64,000 nucleotides of DNA. Source: Actinobaculum sp. 313. Lineage in GTDB: Bacteria > Actinomycetota > Actinomycetes > Actinomycetales > Actinomycetaceae. The stretch spans positions 620,001 to 684,000 of the forward strand of contig NZ_CP029033.1 in NCBI RefSeq assembly GCF_003073475.1, read 5' to 3'. This document shows, one piece after another, positions 9,497-18,768 of the stretch; the first letter of the stretch is position 1, and each line of letters starts with the position of its first letter. The translations under genes were made by a program, and so were the position numbers. Below the pieces are notes generated by a model. It was not told where the DNA came from. It did not search any database and was given only the letters and a program-made list of their open reading frames with translations.

Positions 9497-9967
9497 ATCG
9501 TGCCTCTTTACTTGCGTGACTCTTGGACTCGTGCCCGGCCGCCAGGCCGACGAGCCGACCCCGGGTGGCTCTGTATGCAATTTTAGTGCAGCACCGAAGG
9601 TGTAGAAGGATGCGTTCGAAGCACGGGCGGTGTTCCAGATGTCCCGCACTAGCGATGATCGGATAGACGACGGTGAGGATTCGCAACGTGGCAGCGGCGC
9701 CCGGCCAGGTGGCAGCGGCGCCAGGTGGTGGTGTGGATTCATCAGGAAGCACGGATTCGCGCGGAGGGACATCAGCCCCAGAGTTTTAGGTGGCACGCCC
9801 GAAGCGGCGTAGTTGATAACCCTGCTCGCACTGGGCGGTAGGTCTTTGGCGGGAGCTACGCCGGAGTTGGGTGCCGACGAGCACCCTTTTCTGGCGCCTG
9901 GTCGTGTTCGGTGGGTCATACTCCCGTTGAGCCGCTAACCTTGACTTACCGAACGAAAGGGGGAGGC
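9497..9967. other. Intergenic gap between hlyIII-like gene and prenyltransferase
   Basis: This 471-bp divergent region should hold promoters for both neighbours. A 15-bp direct repeat (GGCAGCGGCGCC) occurs at about 9691 and 9711. I see no gene or clear promoter here. Confidence 0.5.
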
Positions 9968-10729
9968 ATGGATGCGCCGGCCGTGCTTTACAAACTGTAC
10001 GAGAGACGCCTTCTTCGTACCCTCACCAGTCAGGAATTACCGCGCCATATCGGCGTGATGCTGGACGGTAACCGGCGTTGGGCCCGTGAACTCGGCCATA
10101 CCGCTTCGTACGGGCATCGGCGGGGCGCAGACAAGATCTCGGAGTTTCTCGGCTGGTGCGACGAAGTCGGCATCCAGTTGGTCACGCTGTGGCTGCTTTC
10201 TACAGACAATCTCAAGCGGGATGAGGCTGAGCTGACCGAGTTGGTGGACATCATAAGTGGGGCAGTGACATCGCTGGCCTCAAGCGGCAGGTGGCGCCTG
10301 CACATGGTTGGCAATCTCGACCTGCTGCCCGAGATCTGCGCCCGGGAGTTACGCCAGGCGCAGCAGCATACCGCCAATGTGCACGGAATGGCGGTCAACA
10401 TCGCTGTCGGCTATGGCGGACGGCAAGAGATTGCCGACGCGGTGCGCGACTTGCTATGTGAGGAGGCAAAGGCCGGAAAGACTCTGGCAGAAGTGGCGGA
10501 GACGATATCGCTGGATGGGATTGCTGCGCATCTATACACCCGCGGTCAGCCGGACCCGGACTTGGTGATTCGCACCTCCGGTGAGCAGCGGATGAGCGGC
10601 TTCATGCTCTGGCAGTCGGTTCACACAGAATTGTACTTTTGCGAAGCCTTTTGGCCGGATTTTCGCCGCACGGATTTTCTGCGAGCGCTGCGCGACTACA
10701 CGCAGCGTGAGCGGCGACTGGGCCGATAA
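9968..10729 (+). CDS. cis-prenyltransferase (isoprenyl/undecaprenyl diphosphate synthase)
   Basis: This enzyme condenses isopentenyl diphosphate with an allylic diphosphate, making the carrier lipid for cell-wall synthesis or a shorter prenyl chain. The 253-residue product has the signature HIGVMLDGNRRWARE (catalytic Asp) at about residues 28-42, the WLLSTDN block, GYGGRQEI, and DLVIRTSGEQRMSGFMLWQS at the C-terminal side. Chain length cannot be inferred safely; actinobacteria often carry a short-chain (Z-farnesyl) and a long-chain copy. ATG 9968 has a GAAAGGGGGAGG site. Assignment to the family is firm. Confidence 0.94.
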   Translation: MDAPAVLYKLYERRLLRTLTSQELPRHIGVMLDGNRRWARELGHTASYGHRRGADKISEFLGWCDEVGIQLVTLWLLSTDNLKRDEAELTELVDIISGAVTSLASSGRWRLHMVGNLDLLPEICARELRQAQQHTANVHGMAVNIAVGYGGRQEIADAVRDLLCEEAKAGKTLAEVAETISLDGIAAHLYTRGQPDPDLVIRTSGEQRMSGFMLWQSVHTELYFCEAFWPDFRRTDFLRALRDYTQRERRLGR

Positions 10730-10862
10730 CGATCCTGGCAGTGCGCGCAGCACCTGACGCGGCCGACCGGAGTAATCGCGTGCGATGCCCCGCTGAACTC
10801 GCTCTCCAGCAGCGGGAATCATCGATTGTCGGGTGTCCTACACCACTGGCACGGCCGCTTCA

Positions 10863-10886
10863 GGTTGCTACACCGCAGTAGCAACC
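10863..10886 (-). terminator. Hairpin overlapping the stop of the PfkB-like gene
   Basis: GGTTGCTAC (10863-10871) and GTAGCAACC (10878-10886) form a perfect 9-bp stem with a 6-base loop across the stop codon of the minus-strand gene. No T-run follows, so terminator function is only a suggestion. Confidence 0.4.
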
Positions 10887-11872
10887 GGCTCATCGGAGAC
10901 TTGCCGCGCTTCGGATACGCTAATCACCTCTTCACGACTAGGTGGATATACCCCTGCTCGGCTAGCGGCAACGGTTGCTGCGGCTGTGGCATATGAGCCA
11001 AGCACATCCAGAGCGTCACCTGTCAAAGCATGTAAGGTCGTTTTACCATGCGGTCCGTCAAGTGAGGAGCGGCTGATGCCGTCGATCAGTGCCGCAAAGA
11101 AGGCTTCTTCCGCGCCGACGGTGTCAACGACTCGCGCAAATGCCTGCACGTGCAGTGGTTCACCAACCCGTGGGATGAAGTCTGCGCCGTCGTCGTCAGC
11201 AACGACGACGAGTGCCGCACCGAGTTCTTGCCAGTGGCGTGCAATGGTCAATACATCCGTGGCGCCGTACAACTGACTAACCCGCCTGCGCGGGGCGCAA
11301 ACCACGTCCGCCAGGCCGATGAACGCCTCGGCTTGCTCGCGCACTTGCGCCATTGGCGCGGTGAAACCGGGAGGGAGCCCGAGGTGGTAGAACACGGATG
11401 TTGTACTGCGGAGGTGTTCGACCCAGCGGCGGACCTTCCCCGCACCGGGAGAGGTATGGCACGCGGCTCCGCCGAAGGCAACCGAACGCGGCGCCAGCAT
11501 CTCCAGGTCGAGTACGCAGGCCCCGGATACAGGTGTGTCTTGGATATCCCATGTGAAATCAAGGCGCGCAGCGGGCGACGGCCTCTGCGCAGTTATTTCC
11601 TCGCTGTCCGTGACGGTCGTGAGAACCGAGGTGGGGTTGTTCCGCTGGTCGTCCGCGCGTAGCCACAGCTCAACGCTATGTGCTGCGAAGTACTCCGCGA
11701 GTAGCGTGCCGCCCGCATCCAGCCCGAAATCGGTGACAAAACGGACGGTTCGCCCCAGTCGGCGCAGAGCCACCGACACATTCAGCATGTACCCGGCGGG
11801 CGTACGCTGCCACGAGCCGTCGGCACGCTTCACGGCCTGAATGAAGCACTCCCCGAGGGTAAGCACACTCAT
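10868..11872 (-). CDS. PfkB-family carbohydrate-kinase-like protein, catalytic motif altered
   Basis: The 334-residue protein follows the ribokinase/PfkB fold: start VLTLGECF, the sugar-binding NVSVALRRLGRTVRFVTDFG block (~residues 31-50), and the C-terminal anion-hole region at ~residue 240. That region reads DTVGAEEAFFAAL instead of the usual DTxGAGDxF, so the Gly of the anion hole and the catalytic Asp are both replaced by Glu. The first signature also lacks the usual GGxxxN. It may be a pseudoenzyme or have shifted chemistry. Its start lies 3 bp from the probable xseB stop, so it is probably co-transcribed with xseA-xseB. Substrate is unknown. Confidence 0.75.
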   Translation of the reverse strand: MSVLTLGECFIQAVKRADGSWQRTPAGYMLNVSVALRRLGRTVRFVTDFGLDAGGTLLAEYFAAHSVELWLRADDQRNNPTSVLTTVTDSEEITAQRPSPAARLDFTWDIQDTPVSGACVLDLEMLAPRSVAFGGAACHTSPGAGKVRRWVEHLRSTTSVFYHLGLPPGFTAPMAQVREQAEAFIGLADVVCAPRRRVSQLYGATDVLTIARHWQELGAALVVVADDDGADFIPRVGEPLHVQAFARVVDTVGAEEAFFAALIDGISRSSLDGPHGKTTLHALTGDALDVLGSYATAAATVAASRAGVYPPSREEVISVSEARQVSDEPVATAV

Positions 11873-11875
11873 GAT

Positions 11876-12176
11876 TCATCCTCGGGGAGGAATCGGTGCC
11901 GGAGGACGGGGTGGTGGTCTCGTCCGCCTGGGGAGCTGACGCCCCCGCGGCGGCCAGGCGTTCGCGCGCCCCATCGAGCCATGCCTGACAACGCCGGGCC
12001 AGCGCCTCACCTACCTCCCACAGGGCAAGCGACTCCTCGAGAGGGAGTGCACCCTGCTCCAACTGGGCCACGATTTCCACTAGGCGGGAGCGTGCTTCCT
12101 CGTAGGAAAGGCCAGCCACTTTCTCGTCGAGTTCGGCGGGCGTGACGGTAGTATCGGGTGCGGCGTGATCACTCAT
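11876..12176 (-). CDS. xseB: Exodeoxyribonuclease VII small subunit XseB, probable one-base insertion near the end
   Basis: The small subunit assembles with XseA into the single-strand exonuclease VII. The core LSYEEARSRLVEIVAQLEQG and LPLEESLALWEVGEAL, ending RCQAWLDGARERL, is typical. ATG 12176 (or 12179) follows AAGGAG and overlaps the xseA end by a few bases. As written, the frame misses a stop and runs on to 11676 inside the next gene, giving ~70 non-family residues. Removing one C from the CCCC tract (plus-strand GGGG 11884-11887) gives TGA at 11878-11876, a 99-residue protein and a 3-bp gap to the next start. I therefore place the end at 11876. Confidence 0.85.
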
Positions 12177-13432
12177 CATGGTCTCCTTGCACAATGGTGT
12201 GGACGTTGAGAGTTAGGCGGCCGGAAGCGAGGACACCGGTGAGGCGATCACCGGGTGCCGTTTCTGCGGCGTCGCTGATGACGCGGCCTTGTTCATCGAG
12301 CAGGATGGAATACCCCCTGCCGAGCGTCGCCAACGGCGAAAGCGCTCTGGTCTGCGAAAGCAAAGCGGATACCTCTGATTCTGCTCGGTCGATTCGCTGA
12401 GTGACGTGACTGCGCAGCCATGTGCGCAGCGAGCGGATGTCCTGTTCGCGCACGGTCACCATCTCATAGGGCCGGGCGAGAGCGGGCCGTGTCGTGAGTG
12501 AGCGCAACTCGTCCTCGGCGCGTTGCAGGCGCAGTTCCAGACTACGGCGCCCGCGTGCGACGGCGTCGCGCAACCCGGCATTCTCTTCGGCGACGTCGGG
12601 CACGATCCGTTTGGCAGCATCGGTGGGGGTGGAGGCGCGCAGGTCGGCGGCGAGGTCCACGATGGGGGAATCGCCCTCGTGACCGATGGCCGAGACAATC
12701 GGCGTGGAAGCTGCGGCGACGGCGCGCACCAGACGTTCATCGGAGAAAGGAAGTAAGTCTTCGACTGAGCCGCCACCGCGGGCGAGCACAATAACCTCGA
12801 CCTGAGGTGCGGCGTCGAGAGCGGCGAGGGCTTCCAACCATGGCGTCAACGGCGCCCTGTCCCTGTACCTGCACTTCACGGATATCGAAGCACACGGCGG
12901 GCCAGCGCAGGCGTGAATTAACGACGACGTCTTCTTTCGCCTTCGTATTCCGGCCGCAGATCAGGCCGATGCATGCGGGGAGGAAGGGGAGTGGCTTTTT
13001 CCGGGAGGCATCGAAGAGTCCTTCCGCCATCAGTTGGGCTTTCAGACGCTCCAGACGGGCGAGAATGTCGCCCAGCCCAACCGGGCGGATCTCATCTGCC
13101 CACAGGGAGAGGGAACCGTTACCCTCGTAGAAGTCGGGTTTTGCGCATACCACCACGCGACTGCCCGGCTCAATGGAGTCAGGCAGCAGATGCGTCAGGA
13201 TCTTGACGGTGATTGATACCTTGACCTCGAGATCGCGCAGACTGAGGAACTGGACCTTCGCGCCGGGACGTCGTTGTAGGGTGATGACTTCGCCTTCCAC
13301 CCACAGGCGTGACATGGCTGCCACGTACTCGCGGATCTTCGCCGATAGCAACCGCAACGGCCACGGGTGTTCCGGGGTCGTCTGCGCCGCCAGCTGCGGG
13401 AGATCCGCTGGCACGGGAATCTTGGATGCCAT
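12169..13432 (-). CDS. xseA: Exodeoxyribonuclease VII large subunit XseA, frameshifted
   Basis: XseA is the catalytic and DNA-binding subunit of exonuclease VII. The first frame (13432 to ~12840) has the OB-fold domain ([15 protein letters not shown]) and the start of the catalytic domain ([29 protein letters not shown]). The second frame (~12880 to 12169) continues with [43 protein letters not shown] and the C-terminal LGRGYSIL. One extra base near 12838-12845 explains the break; removing it yields 420 residues, the usual length. The frame joint is at about residue 196. Probably a sequence error in a core gene. Confidence 0.9.
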
Positions 13433-13626
13433 GGATCTATGGTTTCACAGGAACAGCCCGTCAGATTGTGCCCTTGAGCCTAGACGGGTGTGGGTTTGTG
13501 TATGCGGTGGAATGTGTGGGTGTTTGCATTGGTGTCGCGCGCGAGTCAGGACGTGTGGCCGCGCTCGCTGTGAAACTGTGTTCCGGCGCTCTCGTATCCC
13601 AGGCGAACGCCTATTACCCTGGAGGG

Positions 13627-14738
13627 ATGAGTGTGAAGAATCCGGTGCAACAGCTGGGCGGGTCCGAGCCTGTGCCCGAAGCGGAGTCGCTGGCCGGGGC
13701 GTCCGCTTTTCCGGCCGACATTTCCTCGCAGCCTTCACCCGATGGGCGCCGGATTCTCCTGGCCACACCGCGCGGTTATTGCGCGGGTGTTGACCGAGCG
13801 GTCGACGCCGTCGAAAAGGCATTGGAGCTGTACGGTGCCCCCGTGTACGTGCGCAAGGAGATAGTCCATAACAAGTACGTCGTCGAAACCCTCACCCGCC
13901 GCGGGGCGATTTTCGTCTCCGATACCGACGAGGTGCCTGAGGGCGCGCGAGTCATCTTCTCCGCACATGGCGTTTCACCGCAGGTGCATCGCGAAGCCGG
14001 AGCTCGGAGACTTCTGACAATCGATGCAACGTGCCCGCTGGTCACAAAGGTGCACAAGCAGGCGGTTCGTTTCGCGGGGGAGGACTACGACATTCTGTTG
14101 ATCGGGCACGCCGGTCACGAGGAGGTCGAAGGTACATATGGAGAGGCGCCCGAACATATTCAAGTGGTAAACGGGCCGCATGAGGTTGATCGTGTTCAGG
14201 TGCGCGACCCGGAGAAGGTCGTATGGATTAGCCAGACCACGCTGTCTGTGGATGAGACGATGAAAACTGTGGAGCTGCTGCGACGTCGTTTCCCGCATCT
14301 CGCCGATCCGCCGTCGGGGATATTTGCTATGCAACGCAGAATCGGCAGGGCGCAGTCAAGGCGATGGCGCCGCAGTGCGACGCGGTGATCGTGGTCGGTT
14401 CGGCTAATTCCTCCAATTCGGTGCGCTTGGTGGAGGTAGCCTTGGAGGCCGGTGCGCGGGCCGCCTACCGGGTGGATCGTGCTGTGGAAGTCGATCCCGC
14501 GTGGCTTTCTGGTACGACGACGGTGGGGCTGACCTCGGGGGCATCGGTTCCAGAGATCCTTGTGCGCGAAGTGGTGGATCGCCTGAAGTCCTTCGGATAT
14601 ACACAGGTGGATCGGGTGGAGACGGTTCAAGAAGACATGCGTTTTTCACTGCCGAAGAATCTGCGTGCTGATTTGAAGGCCAGCGGCATCCAGCCGGATC
14701 GGCCGCACAAGGTGCGAGAAGGTCGGTCACACGCGTAG
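13627..14738 (+). CDS. ispH: 4-hydroxy-3-methylbut-2-enyl diphosphate reductase IspH, frameshifted
   Basis: IspH makes IPP and DMAPP in the last step of the MEP isoprenoid pathway, using a [4Fe-4S] cluster. Cluster cysteines are visible in [24 protein letters not shown] and, in the second frame, [18 protein letters not shown]. One G seems to be missing in GGGG 14316-14319; restoring it gives [20 protein letters not shown] across the joint and a 370-residue protein. Since this enzyme is essential where the MEP pathway is the only route, a sequencing error is the likeliest cause. GTG 13633 has better spacing to GGAGG than ATG 13627. Divergent from xseA. Confidence 0.92.
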
Positions 14739-14990
14739 CTCGTGGCTCGTGGCTCCGGTCGGCGAGTTCGCCGAAGGCAGGTCAGTCACACGTGGGTAGC
14801 ATGTAGCGCGCTGATGCCGGAGGTCGGCCGGGCGCGGCACGTGCTCAAATCAGGAAACGGCATGGTGGCAGTTACGAGTTGGGGTCGGTGCCGCACGAGT
14901 CCGTGGCACAAGACTCGTACGATTTCAATGGGGAGCATTCCCCGTGCTGGAAACTTTTGCGATGGGTGCGGGGCCTTTAGGCTGAGGGGC

Positions 14991-15764
14991 ATGAAACGAG
15001 AATTTGCAGTGCAGCGCAGTTATGCGCGCCGCCGTGCCCAGCTCATCGGTGCGGCGATCCTTTTGGCAGCGGCGCCTCTCACCGCATGTTCGAATGCGAC
15101 CGACGACGCCGAGACGACGTCGTCTGAGACGACGATTGCACCGAATCCGGATTCGGCGGAGACGCGGTCAACTACGACGGACACCCAGGCGGCCCCCACA
15201 GAGACTGCGGAACCGGATGACGGGCCGACGGCGATGGAAATCTCCCGGACAGATCCGGCCAGCGGCTCGGGTGTCTCACAGTTCCTCTACTCGGGTATCG
15301 GTTTTGAGATGCCGGTTGAGACGGTCAGAGATGGTGAGCCGAACACCGATTCAGCTCCCATGGGTGTGCCGTTTTACTACACCGAGGGTGATACTCTTGT
15401 TGCCGCGCAGCCGGACTGGTTTGGTCAGAAGATTGAGTCAGTTGACAGCATGAAGTCCCATGCCGAGGACTACGCGGAGAGGCAACATAATGACTTCACG
15501 GCTAGCGATATAACCGTTCCTGGTGCCAAGGAGGCGCAGCTGTGGGAGTGGACAGAAACCGTGCAAGCCGGAGACATTGATGGTGTGGACGGTTGGAGCA
15601 ATTTTGAAGGTGATGTGCAGACGAAGGTGGTGGCCGTGCTTGGCAGCAATGGTTACTACTACGAGGTGACGTACATCTACCGCGTGGGTGACAGCGCCGC
15701 TGAGAAGATCGTGTCCGACTCCATTGACTCGATCTACATCGATACGAAGTACCCCAAGAAGTAA
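14991..15764 (+). CDS. Secreted lipoprotein of unknown function
   Basis: The 257-residue product has a lipoprotein signal peptide: basic start MKREFAVQRSYARRR, hydrophobic core, and the lipobox LTAC at about residues 31-34. A Thr/Ser/Asp-rich linker of ~50 residues follows, then a globular domain (FLYSGIGFEMPVETVRDGEP to the C-terminus) that I do not recognise; it contains WSNFEGDVQTKVVAVLGSNG and a YYYEVTYIYRV strand. Predicted location is the outer face of the membrane. ATG 14991 follows GAGGGGC. The frame is open upstream to 14742, but the signal peptide fixes the start here. Confidence 0.75.
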   Translation: MKREFAVQRSYARRRAQLIGAAILLAAAPLTACSNATDDAETTSSETTIAPNPDSAETRSTTTDTQAAPTETAEPDDGPTAMEISRTDPASGSGVSQFLYSGIGFEMPVETVRDGEPNTDSAPMGVPFYYTEGDTLVAAQPDWFGQKIESVDSMKSHAEDYAERQHNDFTASDITVPGAKEAQLWEWTETVQAGDIDGVDGWSNFEGDVQTKVVAVLGSNGYYYEVTYIYRVGDSAAEKIVSDSIDSIYIDTKYPKK

Positions 15765-16139
15765 GGCGGCATTCAATATCAAGCGAGACGATGGCGTTGG
15801 CGGCAACGGTCAGAAAGCTGGGAGTGTTGCCCCGAGCCGGGCACCGCTAGGCGGAATCCTTGCCACCGGGCAAATGGTGAACGTTTGAAGATACGTGCAC
15901 GGGCTCCTGGCACCCCGGTTGATGCGATACCCACAAACGGGTAACGGACGAAGGTGGGTGTACAGGTTCCCGGCACCCCCGTAACAAGGAGGGGCGGCGG
16001 GGTGGCGTGGGGCTCATCACACTGCGAGGGCAGAGCGGGCCATCTACCTGTGCATGTGCGCGAACTGCTACCCAGAAGTCCTTATCCGCCGCAAATGCGA
16101 GTAACGTGGTGACGACTTACGGCCCAGTGTGATGGTACC
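15765..16139. other. Intergenic region with a 63-bp-spaced repeat
   Basis: No gene is visible in these 375 bp. An imperfect 22-bp direct repeat (GTGCACGGGCTCCTGGCACC and relative) starts at 15895 and 15958. Confidence 0.5.
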
Positions 16140-16211
16140 TTGTATAGCTATACCGGGTTTGACCGAAACGTGCGGTCTCACCCAGACACGCAACTTTTAT
16201 CAGGAGGAAGA

Positions 16212-18500
16212 TTGTTCCGCCGTATGGCCGCCTTTCTCACCCTGGCACTCATGAGCCTTTTCAGCCCAGTGGCCTCAAGTGCCGCTCCGAATACGGTTCA
16301 CGTATCGGCCACAGATGGTTCAGATCAAGACGGAGATGGCAGCGCAACGAAGCCATTCGCAACATTGACACGCGCCGTGGATCGAGCCACAGATGGTGAC
16401 ACCATTGCGTTGGGCTCGGGAACATACCGTGAGGGCGGGATCTTCGTGCGCAAGAGTGTGACCATCACCGAAGAACCGGGCGCCACCGCAGTATTAGACG
16501 GTTCTCAGGTGGTTTCCGATTGGCGGCAGACGGGCAACGCGTGGACGACATCGTCGAGCGACTTTGTACGGTTCTGCGACGTGTGTACGACGAATAACGA
16601 TCCCTCGCGAGAAGGCATGGCCGCTTATGTAGAGCAGGTGTTCTACGACGGTGAGCCGTTGACACAGGTGGCATCGGCAGACCAGGTGACGGACGGAACG
16701 TTCTATGTTTACGATCCGGACCCGGTGACGCTGCAGCAACCCAACGATGTCTCCTCTGGTTACAACGTCAAGCCGCACCGGGGTACGGCCTATGTGATCG
16801 GCTCTGATCCGAACGGGCACACGGTGGAGATCGTGGAACACGCCCGTGCCGTTACCCTCGTTAGCGGTGGCATCGTCTGGGACGGTGTGGACGTGCAGCG
16901 ATACAGCCCGGTGCAGCGCTGGGACTACGACGATCCGGAGATTGGCACTATGACCGGCGGTGCCATGTTCGTGAACCAGTCTGCGGGATCCACGGTCGCT
17001 AACTCGACATTCTCCTATTCCGCAGCGGGAACGGCAGCTGAAATAACCACCACAGAGAATGTGACATTCAAAGGGAACCGGGTCGTTAACAACGGCGGCG
17101 TCGGTTTCGGTATCAATAAGTCGAAGAACGTAACGGCGGAAAACAACCTGTGGAGCCGTAACAATCTGGCTGGATTCATCACGACGAACTGCGGTGCTTA
17201 CTGCACCTTGAGTGACACGAAGATTACGCATTCCGAAGGTGTGCGATATGCCAGCAACACACATGACTATTCGGATGTGGGCTACGACCACAGTGATCCT
17301 GAAGTTGAGAGCCCGTATCGTCTGAACGGTGTGTGGTTCGACGAGGGTGTTGTGGACAGCTCAATCGTCAATAACAGCTTCATCAATGTGGGCCGCACTG
17401 CCATTTACGACGAGGTGAGCAGCCACAATATCATCGCGTCAAACGTTGTGGCCTCATCTCATGAGGGCATTGTGATTTCCGGATCGGATCACGACCAGAT
17501 CTGGAACAACACCGTCGTGGATACGGTGAGCCCGCTGATTGTGCGTGAGGACACGCGCTATGGCGGGTGCAATGCGCGTGCAGCGGACGGCAGCTGTACG
17601 GCACCCGAACCCTGGTCGCGCTCGCGCGGCCTATCGTGGAACACCACGAATACCTCGATATACAACAACGTTTTCGGGCAGTCGTCCTCGCGACTCGCGA
17701 GAGACCCGTACCGGTACTCGGTTATCGCACGCTTCTCAGCGGGCACAAATGGCGACGGCACGCGTATCGGTGCAAATGAGATGGTCGAGGGAATGGATCA
17801 CAACACGTATTTCCGTACCTCGGCTGAGCAGCCTTCGTATGTCATTCACTGGAAGACCGATGAGGAGCAACCAGGATTCAACGCGAGCACGTTGGCGGAT
17901 TTTACTGGCTCTTCCACAGTGACGGTTCCCAATGCTGAGGTGAATGGCCAGGATGTGGTCGCGTCTCGTGGCTCGCAGGATCTGTTCACGGAACTCAGTG
18001 ACAATGCGAAGAACACAGGCAAGAACAATCTCCGGGCGCGTCCGGGAGGGCGGTTGGACGGCACGGGTACCGCCCTGCCGAAGGATGTCGCCACTGCGAT
18101 TGGTGAAGAGCCTGATACGCCGGTCAACCGGGGTGCACTTGTCAGCGTAACCTGGGGAGCAGGCGGTCAGGCGCAGGCCAACAATGCCAGTAAAACCGCG
18201 TCAAGTACGGGGAATACGGTGGGTGCGCAGGCATCCAGTGCGGCGCCGGATGCGACGGCGACCCCTGATCCGAGCGATGCCGGGTCGACGACGCGGGGTG
18301 CCGGGGCCACGGCGGCGGACAATCCGGGTCATGCGGCTGACAGTGCGAGTGCGAAGGGTACGGCCGGGCGTGCAGTGTCACTGGCGTCGCTGCCGACTGC
18401 CCGTGTCTTAGCAGCCTCGGCGCTGATTGGGGCATTGTTCGGTTCTGTTCTAGGGGTCGGGGTCGTGCGATATCGCAGCGGGTTGCGTATGAGGCGCTGA
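16212..18500 (+). CDS. Secreted right-handed beta-helix surface protein with C-terminal membrane anchor
   Basis: The 762-residue protein begins with a signal peptide (hydrophobic core AAFLTLALMSLFSPV, likely cleavage after SSAA). It continues with a DUF1565-like start (VHVSATDGSDQDGDGSATKPFATLTRAV) and a long parallel beta-helix with many N-rich turns (NNSFINVGRTAIYDEVSSHN, SNVVASSHEGIVISGSDHD, WNNTVVD). Such folds occur in polysaccharide lyases and epimerases; no catalytic set is clear to me. Residues ~600-720 are an Ala/Thr/Gly/Pro-rich stalk, then one membrane helix (ARVLAASALIGALFGSVLG) and a short basic tail. No LPXTG sorting motif is seen. The TTG at 16212 follows AGGAGG and is preferred; the frame is open to 16140. 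Confidence 0.8.
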   Translation: MFRRMAAFLTLALMSLFSPVASSAAPNTVHVSATDGSDQDGDGSATKPFATLTRAVDRATDGDTIALGSGTYREGGIFVRKSVTITEEPGATAVLDGSQVVSDWRQTGNAWTTSSSDFVRFCDVCTTNNDPSREGMAAYVEQVFYDGEPLTQVASADQVTDGTFYVYDPDPVTLQQPNDVSSGYNVKPHRGTAYVIGSDPNGHTVEIVEHARAVTLVSGGIVWDGVDVQRYSPVQRWDYDDPEIGTMTGGAMFVNQSAGSTVANSTFSYSAAGTAAEITTTENVTFKGNRVVNNGGVGFGINKSKNVTAENNLWSRNNLAGFITTNCGAYCTLSDTKITHSEGVRYASNTHDYSDVGYDHSDPEVESPYRLNGVWFDEGVVDSSIVNNSFINVGRTAIYDEVSSHNIIASNVVASSHEGIVISGSDHDQIWNNTVVDTVSPLIVREDTRYGGCNARAADGSCTAPEPWSRSRGLSWNTTNTSIYNNVFGQSSSRLARDPYRYSVIARFSAGTNGDGTRIGANEMVEGMDHNTYFRTSAEQPSYVIHWKTDEEQPGFNASTLADFTGSSTVTVPNAEVNGQDVVASRGSQDLFTELSDNAKNTGKNNLRARPGGRLDGTGTALPKDVATAIGEEPDTPVNRGALVSVTWGAGGQAQANNASKTASSTGNTVGAQASSAAPDATATPDPSDAGSTTRGAGATAADNPGHAADSASAKGTAGRAVSLASLPTARVLAASALIGALFGSVLGVGVVRYRSGLRMRR

Positions 18501-18677
18501 GACCGGTCGGGAGATTGGCTCTAAGCACTTGTTGCCTTGGGCGTCTCGCCCGCATGCGAGGTTTCGAGATGGTTTTGAGATGCCGGGGTTACGGCAAGAG
18601 GCTCCGAGTTCCTGTTGCCACGGTGATGCTCCTCATCGAGCTAGTGTTGGGAACTGCTTCGTAAGGCAGAAGCGATA

Positions 18678-18706
18678 CGGGAGCTGCGGCGAGACCGCAG
18701 CTCCCG
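18678..18706 (+). terminator. Strong hairpin between convergent genes
   Basis: CGGGAGCTGCGG (18678-18689) and CCGCAGCTCCCG (18695-18706) form a perfect 12-bp stem with loop CGAGA. It lies between the beta-helix gene and convergent rmuC and could stop transcription from both sides. A T-run is lacking. Confidence 0.65.
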
Positions 18707-18768
18707 GTTCAACGCCCCGTGTGTGGACGCGAGGCATTGTGCCGCGTACTGACCTACTACACAGTGAC

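Noticed and set aside
16494-17291. Minus-strand frame of 265 codons within the beta-helix gene
   Set aside because: It lies wholly inside a well-supported secreted protein gene and its His/Arg/Val-rich product has no family features.
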